Under the pieces are notes generated by a model. That model had not been told where the DNA came from. It ran no database searches and saw nothing but the letters and a program-made list of their open reading frames with translations. From Salinicola endophyticus (GTDB taxonomy: Bacteria; Pseudomonadota; Gammaproteobacteria; Pseudomonadales; Halomonadaceae), in the NCBI RefSeq assembly GCF_003206575.1, contig NZ_PZJO01000003.1, positions 124,001 through 188,000 on the forward strand: 64,000 nucleotides of DNA, read 5' to 3'. This document shows, in pieces, positions 18,291 to 27,158 of this stretch (position 1 is the first letter of the stretch; each line of letters opens with the position of its first letter). The position numbers and the translations under genes were made by a program.

Positions 18291-21200
18291 ATGAATGTTT
18301 CGCGTTTCTTCGTCGACCGCCCGATCTTCGCCGCGGTGCTGTCGATCGTCATGCTCGCGCTCGGCGCGATCTCGATCCCCAACCTGCCGATCGGCGAGTA
18401 TCCGGACGTGGTGCCACCCTCGGTGCTGGTGCGCACGGTCTACCCCGGCGCCAACCCCAAGGAGATCGCCGACACCGTCGCCGCACCGCTCGAGGAAGCG
18501 ATCACCGGCGTCGAGGGGATGATGTACTACAAGTCCGTCGCCGGTTCCGACGGGGTGCTGCAGATGACGGTCACCTTCCGCCCCGGCACCGATGCCGAAC
18601 AGGCCACGGTGCGAGTGCAGAACCGCGTCAGCCAGGCCCTGGCACGCCTGCCCGAGGCGGTGCGTCGCCAGGGTGTGACCACCCAGAAGCAGTCGCCGAC
18701 CTTTCTGATGGTGGTGCATCTGGTCTCGCCGGACGACCGCTACGACACCCTCTACCTGCGCAACTACGCCCGCCTGCACGTACGCGACCAGCTGGCGCGC
18801 ATTCCCGGCGTGGGTGAGGCGCAGATGTTCGGCGGCGGCGACTACGCCATGCGCGTATGGCTCGACCCGGACCGGGTCGCCGCCCACGGTCTGACCGCCG
18901 GCGATGTGGTGGCGGCGATTCGCGACCAGAACGTGCAGGTCTCCGCCGGGCAGATCGGCGGCGAGCCGATGCCGGACAGCGACTTCCTGACCCTTATCAA
19001 CGCCAAGGGGCGCCTGACCAGCGAGGCGGAGTTCGGTGACATCGTGCTCAAGACCGGCGCCGATGGCGACATCCTGCGGCTCAAGGATGTCGCCCGACTG
19101 CAGCTCGGCGCCGGCGACTACACCCTGCGCGCCCGCCTGGACGGCAAGGACGCCGTGGCGATCGGCATCTTCCAGTCACCCGGGGCCAACGCGCTGGAGA
19201 TTCGCGACCAGGTGATCCACACCATGGACGAACTGGCGACCCAGTTCCCCGCCGGGCTCGAGTATCGCAGCGTCTACGACACCACGCTGTTCGTCACCGA
19301 CTCGATCCACTCGGTGATCCAGACACTCCTCGAAGCGGTGCTGCTGGTGGTGCTGGTGGTAACGCTGTTTCTGCAGACCTGGCGCGCCTCGCTGATCCCG
19401 TTGCTGGCGGTACCGGTATCGGTCGTGGGCACCTTCGCGGTACTGCTGCTGCTCGGCTATTCGATCAACACCCTGACCCTGTTCGGGCTGGTGCTGGCGA
19501 TCGGTATCGTCGTCGACGACGCCATCGTGGTGGTGGAGAACGTGGAGCGCAACATCGAGCAGGGGCTGGCACCGCATGCCGCGGCTCACCAGGCGATGCG
19601 CGAGGTCTCGGGGCCGATCGTGGCCATCGGCCTGGTGCTGTGCGCGGTGTTCGTACCGATGGCCTTTCTCTCCGGCGTGACCGGTCAGTTCTATCGCCAG
19701 TTCGCGGTGACCATCGCCATCTCCACGGTCATCTCGACGGTCAACTCGCTGACGCTGTCGCCGGCCCTGGCAGCGATGCTGCTCAAGACCCACGATGCCC
19801 CCAAGGATCGCCTGACGCGCCTGATCGATTTCCTGTTCGGCTGGCTTTTCCGCCCCTTCAACCGGCTCTTCAATGCAGGCTCCGAGCGCTATCGGGGCGT
19901 GGTGTCGCACAGCCTGAAACGCCGCGGCGCGGTGTTCGTGATCTACCTGATACTGCTGGGCGCCACCGGCTATCTGTTCAAGGCGGTGCCGCCAGGGTTC
20001 ATTCCGGTGCAGGACAAGATGTACCTGATCGCAGGCGTCAAGCTGCCCGAGGGCGCCTCCCTCGAGCGCACCGACGCCCTGCTGCGCCAGGTGGTGGAGA
20101 TCGCCAAGCACACCGATGGCATCGAGCACACCCTCTCGTTTCCCGGTCTCAACGCACTGCAGTTCACCAACACGTCCAACACCGGCCTGGCGTTTCTGAC
20201 GCTGGCACCGTTCACCGAGCGCACGCGCTCCGCGGCACAGATCAATGCCGAGCTCGCCGGCAAGCTCGCCAAGCTCAAGGCCGGTATCGCCTTCTCGTTC
20301 ATGCCGCCACCGATCCTGGGTCTCGGCAACGGCTCCGGCTACCAGCTGTTCCTCGAGGATCGTGGCGGCCTCGGTTATGGCCCGCTGCAGGAAGCGGTGA
20401 ACGCCTTCCAGGGGGCGGTGATGCAGACCCCGGGGATGTCCTACCCGATCACCAGCTATCAGGCCAACGTGCCCCAGCTCGATGCCGAGGTCGATCGCTT
20501 GAAGGCCAAGTCGCAGGGGGTGGCGGTAGCGGATCTCTTCGCCACCCTGCAGACCTATCTGGGCTCGACCTATGTCAACGATTTCAACCAGTTCGGCCGC
20601 ACCTGGCAGGTCATTGCCCAGGCCGACGCCCCCTACCGCGACAGCGTCGAGGACATCGCCCGCCTGCGCACACGCAACGCCCAGGGCGAGATGGTACCGA
20701 TCGGCTCGATGATAAAGGTCAACCAGACCTTCGGTCCCGACCCGGTGCTGCGATTCAACGGCTATCCTGCCGCCGATCTCGCCGGCGAGGCCGACCCGCG
20801 GGTGCTCTCCTCGCCCCAGGCGATGGCCGAGCTGACCCGGATCGGCGCCCAGGTACTGCCGGCGGGGATCGACTTCGAGTGGACCGATCTCAGCTATCAG
20901 CAGGCGACCCAGGGCAACGCGGCGCTGATCGTGTTCCCGCTGGCGGTGATGCTGGTGTTCCTGGTCCTGGCCGCGCTCTACGAGAGCTGGACCCTGCCGC
21001 TGGCGGTGATCCTTATCGTGCCGATGTGCGTGCTCTCGGCGCTGATCGGGGTGCGCCTGGTGGGCGGCGATACCAATATCTTCGTCCAGGTGGGGCTGGT
21101 GGTGCTGATCGGGCTGGCCTGCAAGAACGCGATTCTGATCGTCGAGTTCGCGCGTGAGCTGGAGCTGCAGGGGCGCGATACCGTGACCGCGGCGCTGGAG

Positions 21201-21473
21201 GCCTGCCGCCTGCGCTTGCGCCCGATCATCATGACCTCGATCACCTTCACCGCGGCGGTGATACCGCTGGCGCTGGGCCACGGCGCGGGTGCCGAGGTGC
21301 GCCAGGCACTGGGGGTCGCGGTCTTCGCCGGCATGCTCGGGGTGACCCTGTTCGGCCTGCTGCTGACGCCGGTGTTCTACGTTGTACTGCGTAAGCTGGC
21401 CGGGCCGCTGAAGCACGCGCATGCCTCCACGCTGGAGGGTGAAGAGTCGCGGCCGAACCCCGATACCCACTGA
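18291..21473 (+). CDS. RND efflux pump permease (HAE1 family, MexF-like)
   Basis: 1060 residues, the size of MexF (1062). It starts MNVSRFFVDRPIFAAVLSIV, the typical HAE1 beginning with TM1. A cluster of TM helices at about 340-540 contains GLVLAIGIVVDDAIVVVENV, which holds the paired Asp residues of the proton relay in TM4. A second TM block lies at about 870-1040 (GLACKNAILIVEFARELE). The large periplasmic loops between them are complete. It takes drugs or other hydrophobic compounds from the periplasm and inner leaflet in exchange for protons. It follows its adaptor by 94 bp; the next gene, thpR, is unrelated, so the outer-membrane partner is borrowed. Confidence 0.95.
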   Translation: MNVSRFFVDRPIFAAVLSIVMLALGAISIPNLPIGEYPDVVPPSVLVRTVYPGANPKEIADTVAAPLEEAITGVEGMMYYKSVAGSDGVLQMTVTFRPGTDAEQATVRVQNRVSQALARLPEAVRRQGVTTQKQSPTFLMVVHLVSPDDRYDTLYLRNYARLHVRDQLARIPGVGEAQMFGGGDYAMRVWLDPDRVAAHGLTAGDVVAAIRDQNVQVSAGQIGGEPMPDSDFLTLINAKGRLTSEAEFGDIVLKTGADGDILRLKDVARLQLGAGDYTLRARLDGKDAVAIGIFQSPGANALEIRDQVIHTMDELATQFPAGLEYRSVYDTTLFVTDSIHSVIQTLLEAVLLVVLVVTLFLQTWRASLIPLLAVPVSVVGTFAVLLLLGYSINTLTLFGLVLAIGIVVDDAIVVVENVERNIEQGLAPHAAAHQAMREVSGPIVAIGLVLCAVFVPMAFLSGVTGQFYRQFAVTIAISTVISTVNSLTLSPALAAMLLKTHDAPKDRLTRLIDFLFGWLFRPFNRLFNAGSERYRGVVSHSLKRRGAVFVIYLILLGATGYLFKAVPPGFIPVQDKMYLIAGVKLPEGASLERTDALLRQVVEIAKHTDGIEHTLSFPGLNALQFTNTSNTGLAFLTLAPFTERTRSAAQINAELAGKLAKLKAGIAFSFMPPPILGLGNGSGYQLFLEDRGGLGYGPLQEAVNAFQGAVMQTPGMSYPITSYQANVPQLDAEVDRLKAKSQGVAVADLFATLQTYLGSTYVNDFNQFGRTWQVIAQADAPYRDSVEDIARLRTRNAQGEMVPIGSMIKVNQTFGPDPVLRFNGYPAADLAGEADPRVLSSPQAMAELTRIGAQVLPAGIDFEWTDLSYQQATQGNAALIVFPLAVMLVFLVLAALYESWTLPLAVILIVPMCVLSALIGVRLVGGDTNIFVQVGLVVLIGLACKNAILIVEFARELELQGRDTVTAALEACRLRLRPIIMTSITFTAAVIPLALGHGAGAEVRQALGVAVFAGMLGVTLFGLLLTPVFYVVLRKLAGPLKHAHASTLEGEESRPNPDTH

Positions 21474-21559
21474 ACGGCAGCCGCGGCCGCATGGGGAAGC
21501 GTTGGCAAGACGGGAAGCGATGCGTCACCCTGCGGGTAACGCCATCGGGAGCCACGCTC

Positions 21560-22090
21560 GTGACCCTTTCTCGCCGACTCTTCTTCTCCCTGTGGCCCGA
21601 CGACGCCAGTCGCCGGGCCCTCGCCACCGAGGCCGAGCGCCTGGCACCCCGCTGCGGCGGCTATCCGCTACCGGCGCAGAACATGCATATCACGCTGGCG
21701 TTTCTGGGCGGTGTCGACGCCTCGCGGCTGGCAGCACTGCTGGAGCTGACCCGAGCGTGGCCGGCGCTGCAGGGCGAGTGGACGCTGGATCGACTCGGCC
21801 ACTTCCCCCAGCCGCGCATCGTCTGGGCCGGCAGCCAGATGCCGGACCCTGCCCTGCTGGCGCTCAATGCCGAGCTCTGGCAGGCGCTGGCACGGCACGG
21901 TTTCACCGCGCCACGGCGTGACTTCACCCCGCATGTCAGTCTGGTTCGCCAGGCCGACCGCGCACCACCCTCATCACGGCTCTCCGCCCCGCTGTGCTGG
22001 CGTTTCGACCATCTCGCGCTGGTGGAGTCGCAGCTCGGCGAGGGCGACTCGCGCTATCGCACCCTGGCTTGCAGCCACGGCACTGCTTGA
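21560..22090 (+). CDS. thpR: RNA 2',3'-cyclic phosphodiesterase (2'-5' RNA ligase family)
   Basis: 176 residues from GTG 21560, preceded by GGGAG; E. coli ThpR is also 176. RLFFSLWPDD opens the family. The two catalytic HxT/SL motifs are present: HITLAFLG (about residue 43) and HVSLVRQ (about 126). The enzyme opens 2',3'-cyclic phosphate ends of RNA to 2'-phosphate and can ligate tRNA halves through 2'-5' bonds in vitro. It converges with phnP, with 8 bp between stops. It is not expected to be part of either the efflux or phosphonate unit. Confidence 0.93.
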   Translation: MTLSRRLFFSLWPDDASRRALATEAERLAPRCGGYPLPAQNMHITLAFLGGVDASRLAALLELTRAWPALQGEWTLDRLGHFPQPRIVWAGSQMPDPALLALNAELWQALARHGFTAPRRDFTPHVSLVRQADRAPPSSRLSAPLCWRFDHLALVESQLGEGDSRYRTLACSHGTA

Positions 22091-22098
22091 CCCCGGTG

Positions 22099-22854
22099 TC
22101 AGCACCGAATCTCCTGACTGTCACAGGCGACCTCGACGCCCTCGGGCAGCATCGGGGGCGCAGCCAGCCAGTGGGCGTCCAGTTCGTGACTGATGTGCGT
22201 CAGCCAGGCGCGGGAAGGGCCCAGACGCTCGATGATCTCCAGTGCCATGGTGAGATTGTTGTGGTTACGCGGCGTGTCAGAGGAATCCGGATGGGTCGCG
22301 TCGATCACCACGCCATGGGGCTGCCACTCGCTCAGGAAGCGCTCGGTGGCCCCGGGCAGGCCAACGGTGTCGCACAGCCAGGCCAGACGGTTGACGCCGT
22401 CTTCGATCGCATAACCCAGCGTCGGCCTGCTGTGATTGAGCGGCAGCGGCGTCAGCGTGAGGCCACCGAGGATGAGCGGCCGAAACGGCTTGAGACCCGG
22501 GCGGAAGTCGAGAATGCCGGGATTCTTGTGCAGGTCGGCGCAGCCCTGGGCATCCTTGGGGCCATACACCGGAATCGACTCACCCCGCCCCCAGCGCAGG
22601 TGCAAAAGCCCCTGGACGTGATCGGCGTGGTAGTGGGTCAGCAGAATCGCGGCCGGGCGCTGACGCTCGCAGCGTTCAGCCAGGTCCATACGACCGGCGT
22701 CGATCAGGATCAGCTCGCCATCGAGCTCGATCTCGCCGGCGCAGGGCCCGCGGCGGTGGCCGTTCAGCAGCCGCGCCCGCTGACACGCCGGGCAGTCGCA
22801 ACCGAAGCAGGGCACCTGGGCGCTGTCGCCGGTGCCGGCGAAACGCAGCTTCAT
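22099..22854 (-). CDS. phnP: Phosphoribosyl 1,2-cyclic phosphate phosphodiesterase PhnP
   Basis: 251 residues of the metallo-beta-lactamase fold. CFGCDCPACQRA near the N-terminus gives the structural zinc cysteines typical of PhnP, and LLTHYHADHVQGL is the HxHxDH metal motif; further ligands are in CDTVG and THISHELD. It opens the cyclic phosphate of 5-phosphoribosyl 1,2-cyclic phosphate made by the C-P lyase, giving ribose 1,5-bisphosphate, the reaction before PhnN. Its ATG overlaps the phnN stop (ATGA). It is the last gene of the phn locus; phnO is absent between phnN and phnP. Confidence 0.95.
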   Translation of the reverse strand: MKLRFAGTGDSAQVPCFGCDCPACQRARLLNGHRRGPCAGEIELDGELILIDAGRMDLAERCERQRPAAILLTHYHADHVQGLLHLRWGRGESIPVYGPKDAQGCADLHKNPGILDFRPGLKPFRPLILGGLTLTPLPLNHSRPTLGYAIEDGVNRLAWLCDTVGLPGATERFLSEWQPHGVVIDATHPDSSDTPRNHNNLTMALEIIERLGPSRAWLTHISHELDAHWLAAPPMLPEGVEVACDSQEIRC

Positions 22855-23408
22855 GGCGACGATGCCGTCGCGGGCGACGCCTCGATGAAGGCTTCGAGCG
22901 CCTTGATGCTCTGTGCCAGTTCGCCGCCGTTGTCGAGCCGCGGGATGTCGCCCAGGGTCTCCTCGCCGCCGCCCCTCGCCAGCCGCGTCTCGATCTCGGC
23001 CGGCGTCTCGCGCCCACGCGCGAGCAGACGCTGGCGCAGCACCTCGGCATCCGCCACCACCAGCAGCGGTACCAGCGACTCACCGAAGCGCGCCCGCGCG
23101 AGCGCCAGCGCGCGGCGGCTGCCGTTGAGCACCACCGTATGCCCCGCCGCCAGCCAGGACTCGAGCTCGATGCCGACGCCATAGTCGAGTCCATGGGCGT
23201 GCCACGCCAGGCAGAACAGCCCCTGCGCCCGGCGCTCGGCGAACTCGGCGGCGCTCAGCTCGACGCAGTTCTCGCCGCTACCGCTGGCCCGAGTGATATA
23301 GCGATGCGCCACCAGCAGATCCGGACGGTGCTGGCGCAGTTCGCGCAGCAGGCTGTCCTTGCCGACCCCGCTGGCACCCATGACGTAGATCAAACGACCT
23401 TCATCCAT
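22851..23408 (-). CDS. phnN: Ribose 1,5-bisphosphokinase PhnN
   Basis: 185 residues from ATG 23408 (preceded by AAAGG), equal to E. coli PhnN. YVMGASGVGKDSLLRELR is the P-loop of a guanylate-kinase-like fold. RYITRASGSGENCVELSAAEF and FCLAWHAHGLDYGVG match the family. It converts ribose 1,5-bisphosphate to PRPP, returning the ribose used by the C-P lyase pathway to nucleotide synthesis. It is separated from phnM by 185 bp, unlike the tight overlaps upstream, so it may have its own promoter; that gap carries a 15-bp tandem duplication. Confidence 0.95.
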   Translation of the reverse strand: MDEGRLIYVMGASGVGKDSLLRELRQHRPDLLVAHRYITRASGSGENCVELSAAEFAERRAQGLFCLAWHAHGLDYGVGIELESWLAAGHTVVLNGSRRALALARARFGESLVPLLVVADAEVLRQRLLARGRETPAEIETRLARGGGEETLGDIPRLDNGGELAQSIKALEAFIEASPATASSP

Positions 23409-23445
23409 ATCGCTGCCTTTATGTATATAAGCGTTCTCGGATTTC

Positions 23446-23475
23446 TCGGTCCTGAGATAATCGGTCCTGAGATAA
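23446..23475. repeat. 15-bp perfect tandem duplication
   Basis: TCGGTCCTGAGATAA occurs twice, end to end, at 23446-23460 and 23461-23475, in the phnM-phnN gap, 38 bp upstream of the phnN start. It could be a replication slippage product or a paired regulatory site. Confidence 0.8.
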
Positions 23476-23593
23476 ATAGCCGAGCGAGATGAAGCACGAG
23501 ACGCCCGAGGCTCTAAAGCCAAGACATAACGGGCTGTTAGGCGAGGATTTCGAGCCCCGGGCAACACAGTGATTCGCTCGCGCAGGCATTGAT

Positions 23594-24742
23594 CTAGTGA
23601 ACCTGCCTACCCGCAGACCAAACCCGCTGCACCACCGGATGCTCGTCGATCACGCGCACCCGCAGCAGATCGGCACGCAGCCCCGGCGCCAGACGGCCGC
23701 GGTCGGTCAGGCCGACCGCCTCGGCCGGCAGGCGTGTCGCCGTGGCAACCGCCTGGGGCAGTGCGTAGCCGTTCTCCATCGCCGCCACCTTGAACACCGC
23801 ATCGAGCAGCGCCGCCGGGTAGTAATCCGACGACAGGATATCCAGCACGCCCAGTTCGACCAGCTCGGCAGCGGCGATATTGCCGGAGTGGGAGCCGCCA
23901 CGAACCACGTTGGGCGCCCCCATCATCACCGCCATGCCGGCCCGGTGAGAGGCCTGTGCCGCCTCGCGGGTGGTCGGAAACTCCGCCACACGGGTCCCAT
24001 ACTCGGCGCTGTCGGCGACGTGCTCGACGGTGGCGTCATCATGGCTGGCGATCGCCAGCCCGCGCTCGCGACAGATCGCCGCGATGGCGCGACGATGCTC
24101 AGCGCTGTAGCGCTGGCTGTTGTCGATCTGGGACGCCATGAAGGCGTCCATCGCCGCGTCATCGAGCTTGTACTTGCCCTGATAATAGATGCGATAGGCG
24201 TCGAGGCTGGCGAACTGGCGCTGACCGGGGGCGTGATCCATCAGCGACACCAACCCCAGCAGCGGTGATGACGACAGCTCGTGGAAGCGCGCCAGCGTGT
24301 TCGGGTGGCTCACCTCGCAGCGCAGATGGAGGCGATGATCGACCCGCGCCAGCCCCTCGTGGGCGATCCGCGCCAGGGCGTGGCACATCGCATCGAGTGC
24401 GCCATGGCGCATGCTCTGTTCGTCGATGTCACCCACCGAGACCGCGTCGAACACCGTGGTGATGCCGCTCGCCGCCATCTGGGCGTCATGCGCCAGCGCG
24501 GCCTGGAGCCCCGGCCACTCGACCTTGGGCCGCGGCTCGAAATACTTCTCCATATTGTCGGTGTGCAGCTCGACCAGCCCCGGCAGCAGGATGTCGCCCT
24601 CGCAGTCGATGGCAGCCGCGACCTGACTGGCACCGCGATCGACGGCGGCGATACGACCGTCGCGGATCACCAGGGTGCCGTCGATCGTCTCGTCGTCGAG
24701 CACCAGTGTGGCGTGCGTCAGAATCTGTTCCCGTACGCTCAT
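23594..24742 (-). CDS. phnM: Alpha-D-ribose 1-methylphosphonate 5-triphosphate diphosphatase PhnM
   Basis: 382 residues, an amidohydrolase-fold protein of the normal PhnM length. ILLPGLVELHTDNMEKYFEP (about 51-70) is the PhnM signature with its His/Asp metal ligands. Further motifs are SLMDHAPGQRQF (about 165), IASHDDATVEHV (about 220) and LSSDYYPAALLDAVF (about 310). It removes pyrophosphate from the triphosphate formed by PhnGHI(L), giving the substrate of PhnJ. Its ATG overlaps the phnL stop by 4 bp. Confidence 0.96.
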   Translation of the reverse strand: MSVREQILTHATLVLDDETIDGTLVIRDGRIAAVDRGASQVAAAIDCEGDILLPGLVELHTDNMEKYFEPRPKVEWPGLQAALAHDAQMAASGITTVFDAVSVGDIDEQSMRHGALDAMCHALARIAHEGLARVDHRLHLRCEVSHPNTLARFHELSSSPLLGLVSLMDHAPGQRQFASLDAYRIYYQGKYKLDDAAMDAFMASQIDNSQRYSAEHRRAIAAICRERGLAIASHDDATVEHVADSAEYGTRVAEFPTTREAAQASHRAGMAVMMGAPNVVRGGSHSGNIAAAELVELGVLDILSSDYYPAALLDAVFKVAAMENGYALPQAVATATRLPAEAVGLTDRGRLAPGLRADLLRVRVIDEHPVVQRVWSAGRQVH

Positions 24743-25506
24743 GACAGGCTCTCCCGGCAGGGCTGGCTGGCGTTGGACAAGCCGCCCAGACTGCCATCCA
24801 GCGGCAGCAGGCGGTCGGCGACGCGCTCGCGCACGTCTTCGTCGTGAAAGATGCCGAGCATGGCGGTACCGCGCGCCTTGGCCTCACCGATCAGTGCAAT
24901 CACCACGTCACGGTTGGCGGCATCCAACGATGCGGTGGGCTCGTCGAGCAGCAGCAGCGGATGCTCGCCGATGAAGCCGCGGGCGATATTGACCCGCTGC
25001 TGCTCGCCACCGGAGAAGGTCCCGGGGGGCAATTGCCACAGCCGCTCGGGCAGGTTGAGTCGCGCCAGCAGCGTCTCGGCCCGCTGGCGCGAGTCGGCTT
25101 CGTCGGCACCGCGGGCCAGCAGCGGCTCCATCACCACGTCGACGGCGGCGACCCGCGGTACCACCCGCAGAAACTGGCTGACATAGCCGATCACGTCGCG
25201 GCGCAGGCCATGCCAGGCATAGGTCGGCAGGGTTTCCAGGTCGAGATCGCCATCGTCGAAGTGCAGCCGGATCCGGCCCTGATCGATGCGGTAGTCGCCG
25301 TAGAGCATCTTCAACAGCGTGCTCTTGCCGATACCGCTGCGTCCGGCCAGCACCAGACATTCGCCAGCCTGCAGCGTCAGCGAGAGATCGCGCATCACGT
25401 CGATTTCGACCCCGCCCTGGCCGTGGAGCAGAAACCGCTTGTGGAGCCCCGCCACCGTGAGGCGAGGTCGGGCACGCTTCGGGGAAGCGCCAGTCTCGGA
25501 AAGCAT
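24739..25506 (-). CDS. phnL: C-P lyase complex ABC-type ATPase PhnL
   Basis: 255 residues from ATG 25506, chosen because GAGGATAT stands upstream; a TTG at 25521 overlapping the phnK stop is the alternative. Walker A is LAGRSGIGKSTLLKMLYGDY, the ABC signature is FSGGEQQRVNIARGF, and Walker B LLLLDEPTASLD is followed by FHDEDVRERV. PhnL is an ABC-like subunit without membrane partner; it assists the C-P lyase core rather than transport, and binds with PhnK on the complex. It lies between phnK and phnM in a run of overlapping genes. Confidence 0.95.
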   Translation of the reverse strand: MLSETGASPKRARPRLTVAGLHKRFLLHGQGGVEIDVMRDLSLTLQAGECLVLAGRSGIGKSTLLKMLYGDYRIDQGRIRLHFDDGDLDLETLPTYAWHGLRRDVIGYVSQFLRVVPRVAAVDVVMEPLLARGADEADSRQRAETLLARLNLPERLWQLPPGTFSGGEQQRVNIARGFIGEHPLLLLDEPTASLDAANRDVVIALIGEAKARGTAMLGIFHDEDVRERVADRLLPLDGSLGGLSNASQPCRESLS

Positions 25507-25517
25507 CGAAGATATCC

Positions 25518-26327
25518 TCAAGGGGTGAGCACGGATGACACCAGCAGCTGCGTATATTCGTGCTGCGGATCGTCGAGAATCTGGTCGGTGAGGCCGGTCT
25601 CGACCACCTGACCTCGGCGCATCACCAACAGCCGGTGGGCGAGCAGGCGAGCCACGGCGAGATCATGGGTCACCAGCACCACTGAGAGGCCGAGTTGACG
25701 TACCAGCGTGCGCAGCATGTCGAGCAGCCGCGCCTGTACCGAGACGTCGAGCCCGCCGGTGGGCTCGTCCATGAACACCAGCCGTGGCCGGGTGACCAGG
25801 GTGCGGGCGATCTGCAAGCGCTGCTGCATGCCGCCGGAGAAGGTCCGCGGAGCATCGTCGATACGCCCGGGGTCGAGTTCGACCTGACGCATCCACGCTT
25901 GGCCGCTGGCGCGGAGCTGGCCGTAATGGCGCTGGCCTTGGGCCATCAACCGTTCGCCGATGTTGGCCCCGGCGGACACGCCCATGCGCAGGCCATCGCG
26001 GGGGTTCTGATGCACCAGCCCCCACTCGAGACGCAGCAGTGCCCGGCGTCGCGCCTCGCCGATGGCGTAGAGATCGAGCTCGGCGTCCTCGCCCCCCGCG
26101 TCATCCGCCTGACGGCGGTACAGGACCTGTCCGGCATCCGGCGCTTCCAGGCCGGCGAGTACCCGCAGCAGGGTCGACTTGCCGGAGCCGGACTCGCCGA
26201 CGATGCCCAGCACTTCGCCGGCGTGGAGTTGAAAGTCGATCGCCTCGCAGCCCTTCGCCGGGCCGTAGAGTCGGGTGATGCCCTGCACATCCAGCAGGAC
26301 CGGGCGTTCCAGTACCGGCTTCTTCAT
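25518..26327 (-). CDS. phnK: C-P lyase complex ABC-type ATPase PhnK
   Basis: 269 residues. Walker [21 protein letters not shown], signature FSGGMQQRLQIARTL, Walker B LVFMDEPTGGLDVSVQARLL and the switch His in VLVTHDLAV are all intact. The stretch VHQNPRDGLRMGVSAGANIG is typical of PhnK. PhnK binds the PhnGHIJ core and uses ATP to drive its catalytic cycle; it is not a transporter subunit. ATGA overlap with the phnJ stop. Confidence 0.96.
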   Translation of the reverse strand: MKKPVLERPVLLDVQGITRLYGPAKGCEAIDFQLHAGEVLGIVGESGSGKSTLLRVLAGLEAPDAGQVLYRRQADDAGGEDAELDLYAIGEARRRALLRLEWGLVHQNPRDGLRMGVSAGANIGERLMAQGQRHYGQLRASGQAWMRQVELDPGRIDDAPRTFSGGMQQRLQIARTLVTRPRLVFMDEPTGGLDVSVQARLLDMLRTLVRQLGLSVVLVTHDLAVARLLAHRLLVMRRGQVVETGLTDQILDDPQHEYTQLLVSSVLTP

Positions 26328-27157
26328 GCCACCTCTCCCCGCCGGCTCTGGCAGTAGTCGGTATCGGAGCAGACGAACATCCGCCCGCCCTGGTCGTCAG
26401 TGATCACTTCGTCGAGATAGCTGTGATCGCTGCCGCACAGCGCGCAGGCGTGCTCCCAGCGCTGGACCTCGAACGGGTGGTCCTCGAAGTCGAGGCTCTC
26501 GACCCGGGTGTAGGGCGGAATCGCGTAGAGCCGCTTCTCGCGCCCGGCGCCGAACAGCATCAGCGCCGGATTGCCGTCGAGCTTGGGATTGTCGAACTTG
26601 GGGATCGGGGAGGGATCCATCACGTAGCGTCCGTCGACCTTGACCGGGTAGGCGTAGGTGGTCGCGATATGGCCGTAGCGGGCGATGTCCTCGTAGAGCT
26701 TGACGTGCATCACGCCGTACTCCTCCAGCGCGTGCATCAGCCGGGTCTCCTGCTCGCTGGGTTCGATGAAGCGCAACGGCTCGGGAATCGGCACCTGGAA
26801 CACCAGAATCTGGCCGGCGCGCAGCGGGGTTTCGGGAATCCGGTGGCGGGTCTGGATCACGTCCGCCGCCGTGGTCGCGGTGGTGGTCTCGACCCCGGCC
26901 ACGCGCTGGAAGAAGTGGCGGATGCTGACCGCATTGGTGGTGTCGTCGGCGCCCTGGTCGATCACCTTGAGGATGTCGTCGGCGCCCAGAATGCTCGCGG
27001 TGAGCTGCACACCGCCAGTGCCCCAGCCGTAGGGCATCGGCATTTCGCGGCCGCCGAACGGCACCTGGTAACCGGGGATCGCCACCGCCTTGAGCAGCGC
27101 GCGGCGGATCATCCTTTTGGTCTGTTCGTCGAGATAAGCGAAGTTGTATCCGTTCAT
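26324..27157 (-). CDS. phnJ: Carbon-phosphorus lyase PhnJ (radical SAM)
   Basis: 277 residues from ATG 27157, preceded by GGAGGAGCG; E. coli PhnJ is 281. It starts MNGYNFAYLDEQTKRMIRRA, as other PhnJ proteins do. The four-cysteine cluster follows the known CX2CX21CX5C spacing exactly: CALC near residue 234, then FVCSDTDYCQSR. Three of these Cys hold the 4Fe-4S cluster that cleaves SAM, and the reaction breaks the C-P bond to release methane (or another alkane) and 5-phosphoribosyl 1,2-cyclic phosphate. One base separates it from phnI. Confidence 0.97.
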   Translation of the reverse strand: MNGYNFAYLDEQTKRMIRRALLKAVAIPGYQVPFGGREMPMPYGWGTGGVQLTASILGADDILKVIDQGADDTTNAVSIRHFFQRVAGVETTTATTAADVIQTRHRIPETPLRAGQILVFQVPIPEPLRFIEPSEQETRLMHALEEYGVMHVKLYEDIARYGHIATTYAYPVKVDGRYVMDPSPIPKFDNPKLDGNPALMLFGAGREKRLYAIPPYTRVESLDFEDHPFEVQRWEHACALCGSDHSYLDEVITDDQGGRMFVCSDTDYCQSRRGEVA

Positions 27158-27158
27158 A

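Noticed and set aside
19176-21470. Long open frame on the minus strand opposite the RND pump gene (and similar ones opposite the TonB receptor and spoT)
   Set aside because: These are low-complexity His/Arg/Gln-rich readings caused by high GC at third codon positions; the plus-strand genes have clear families.
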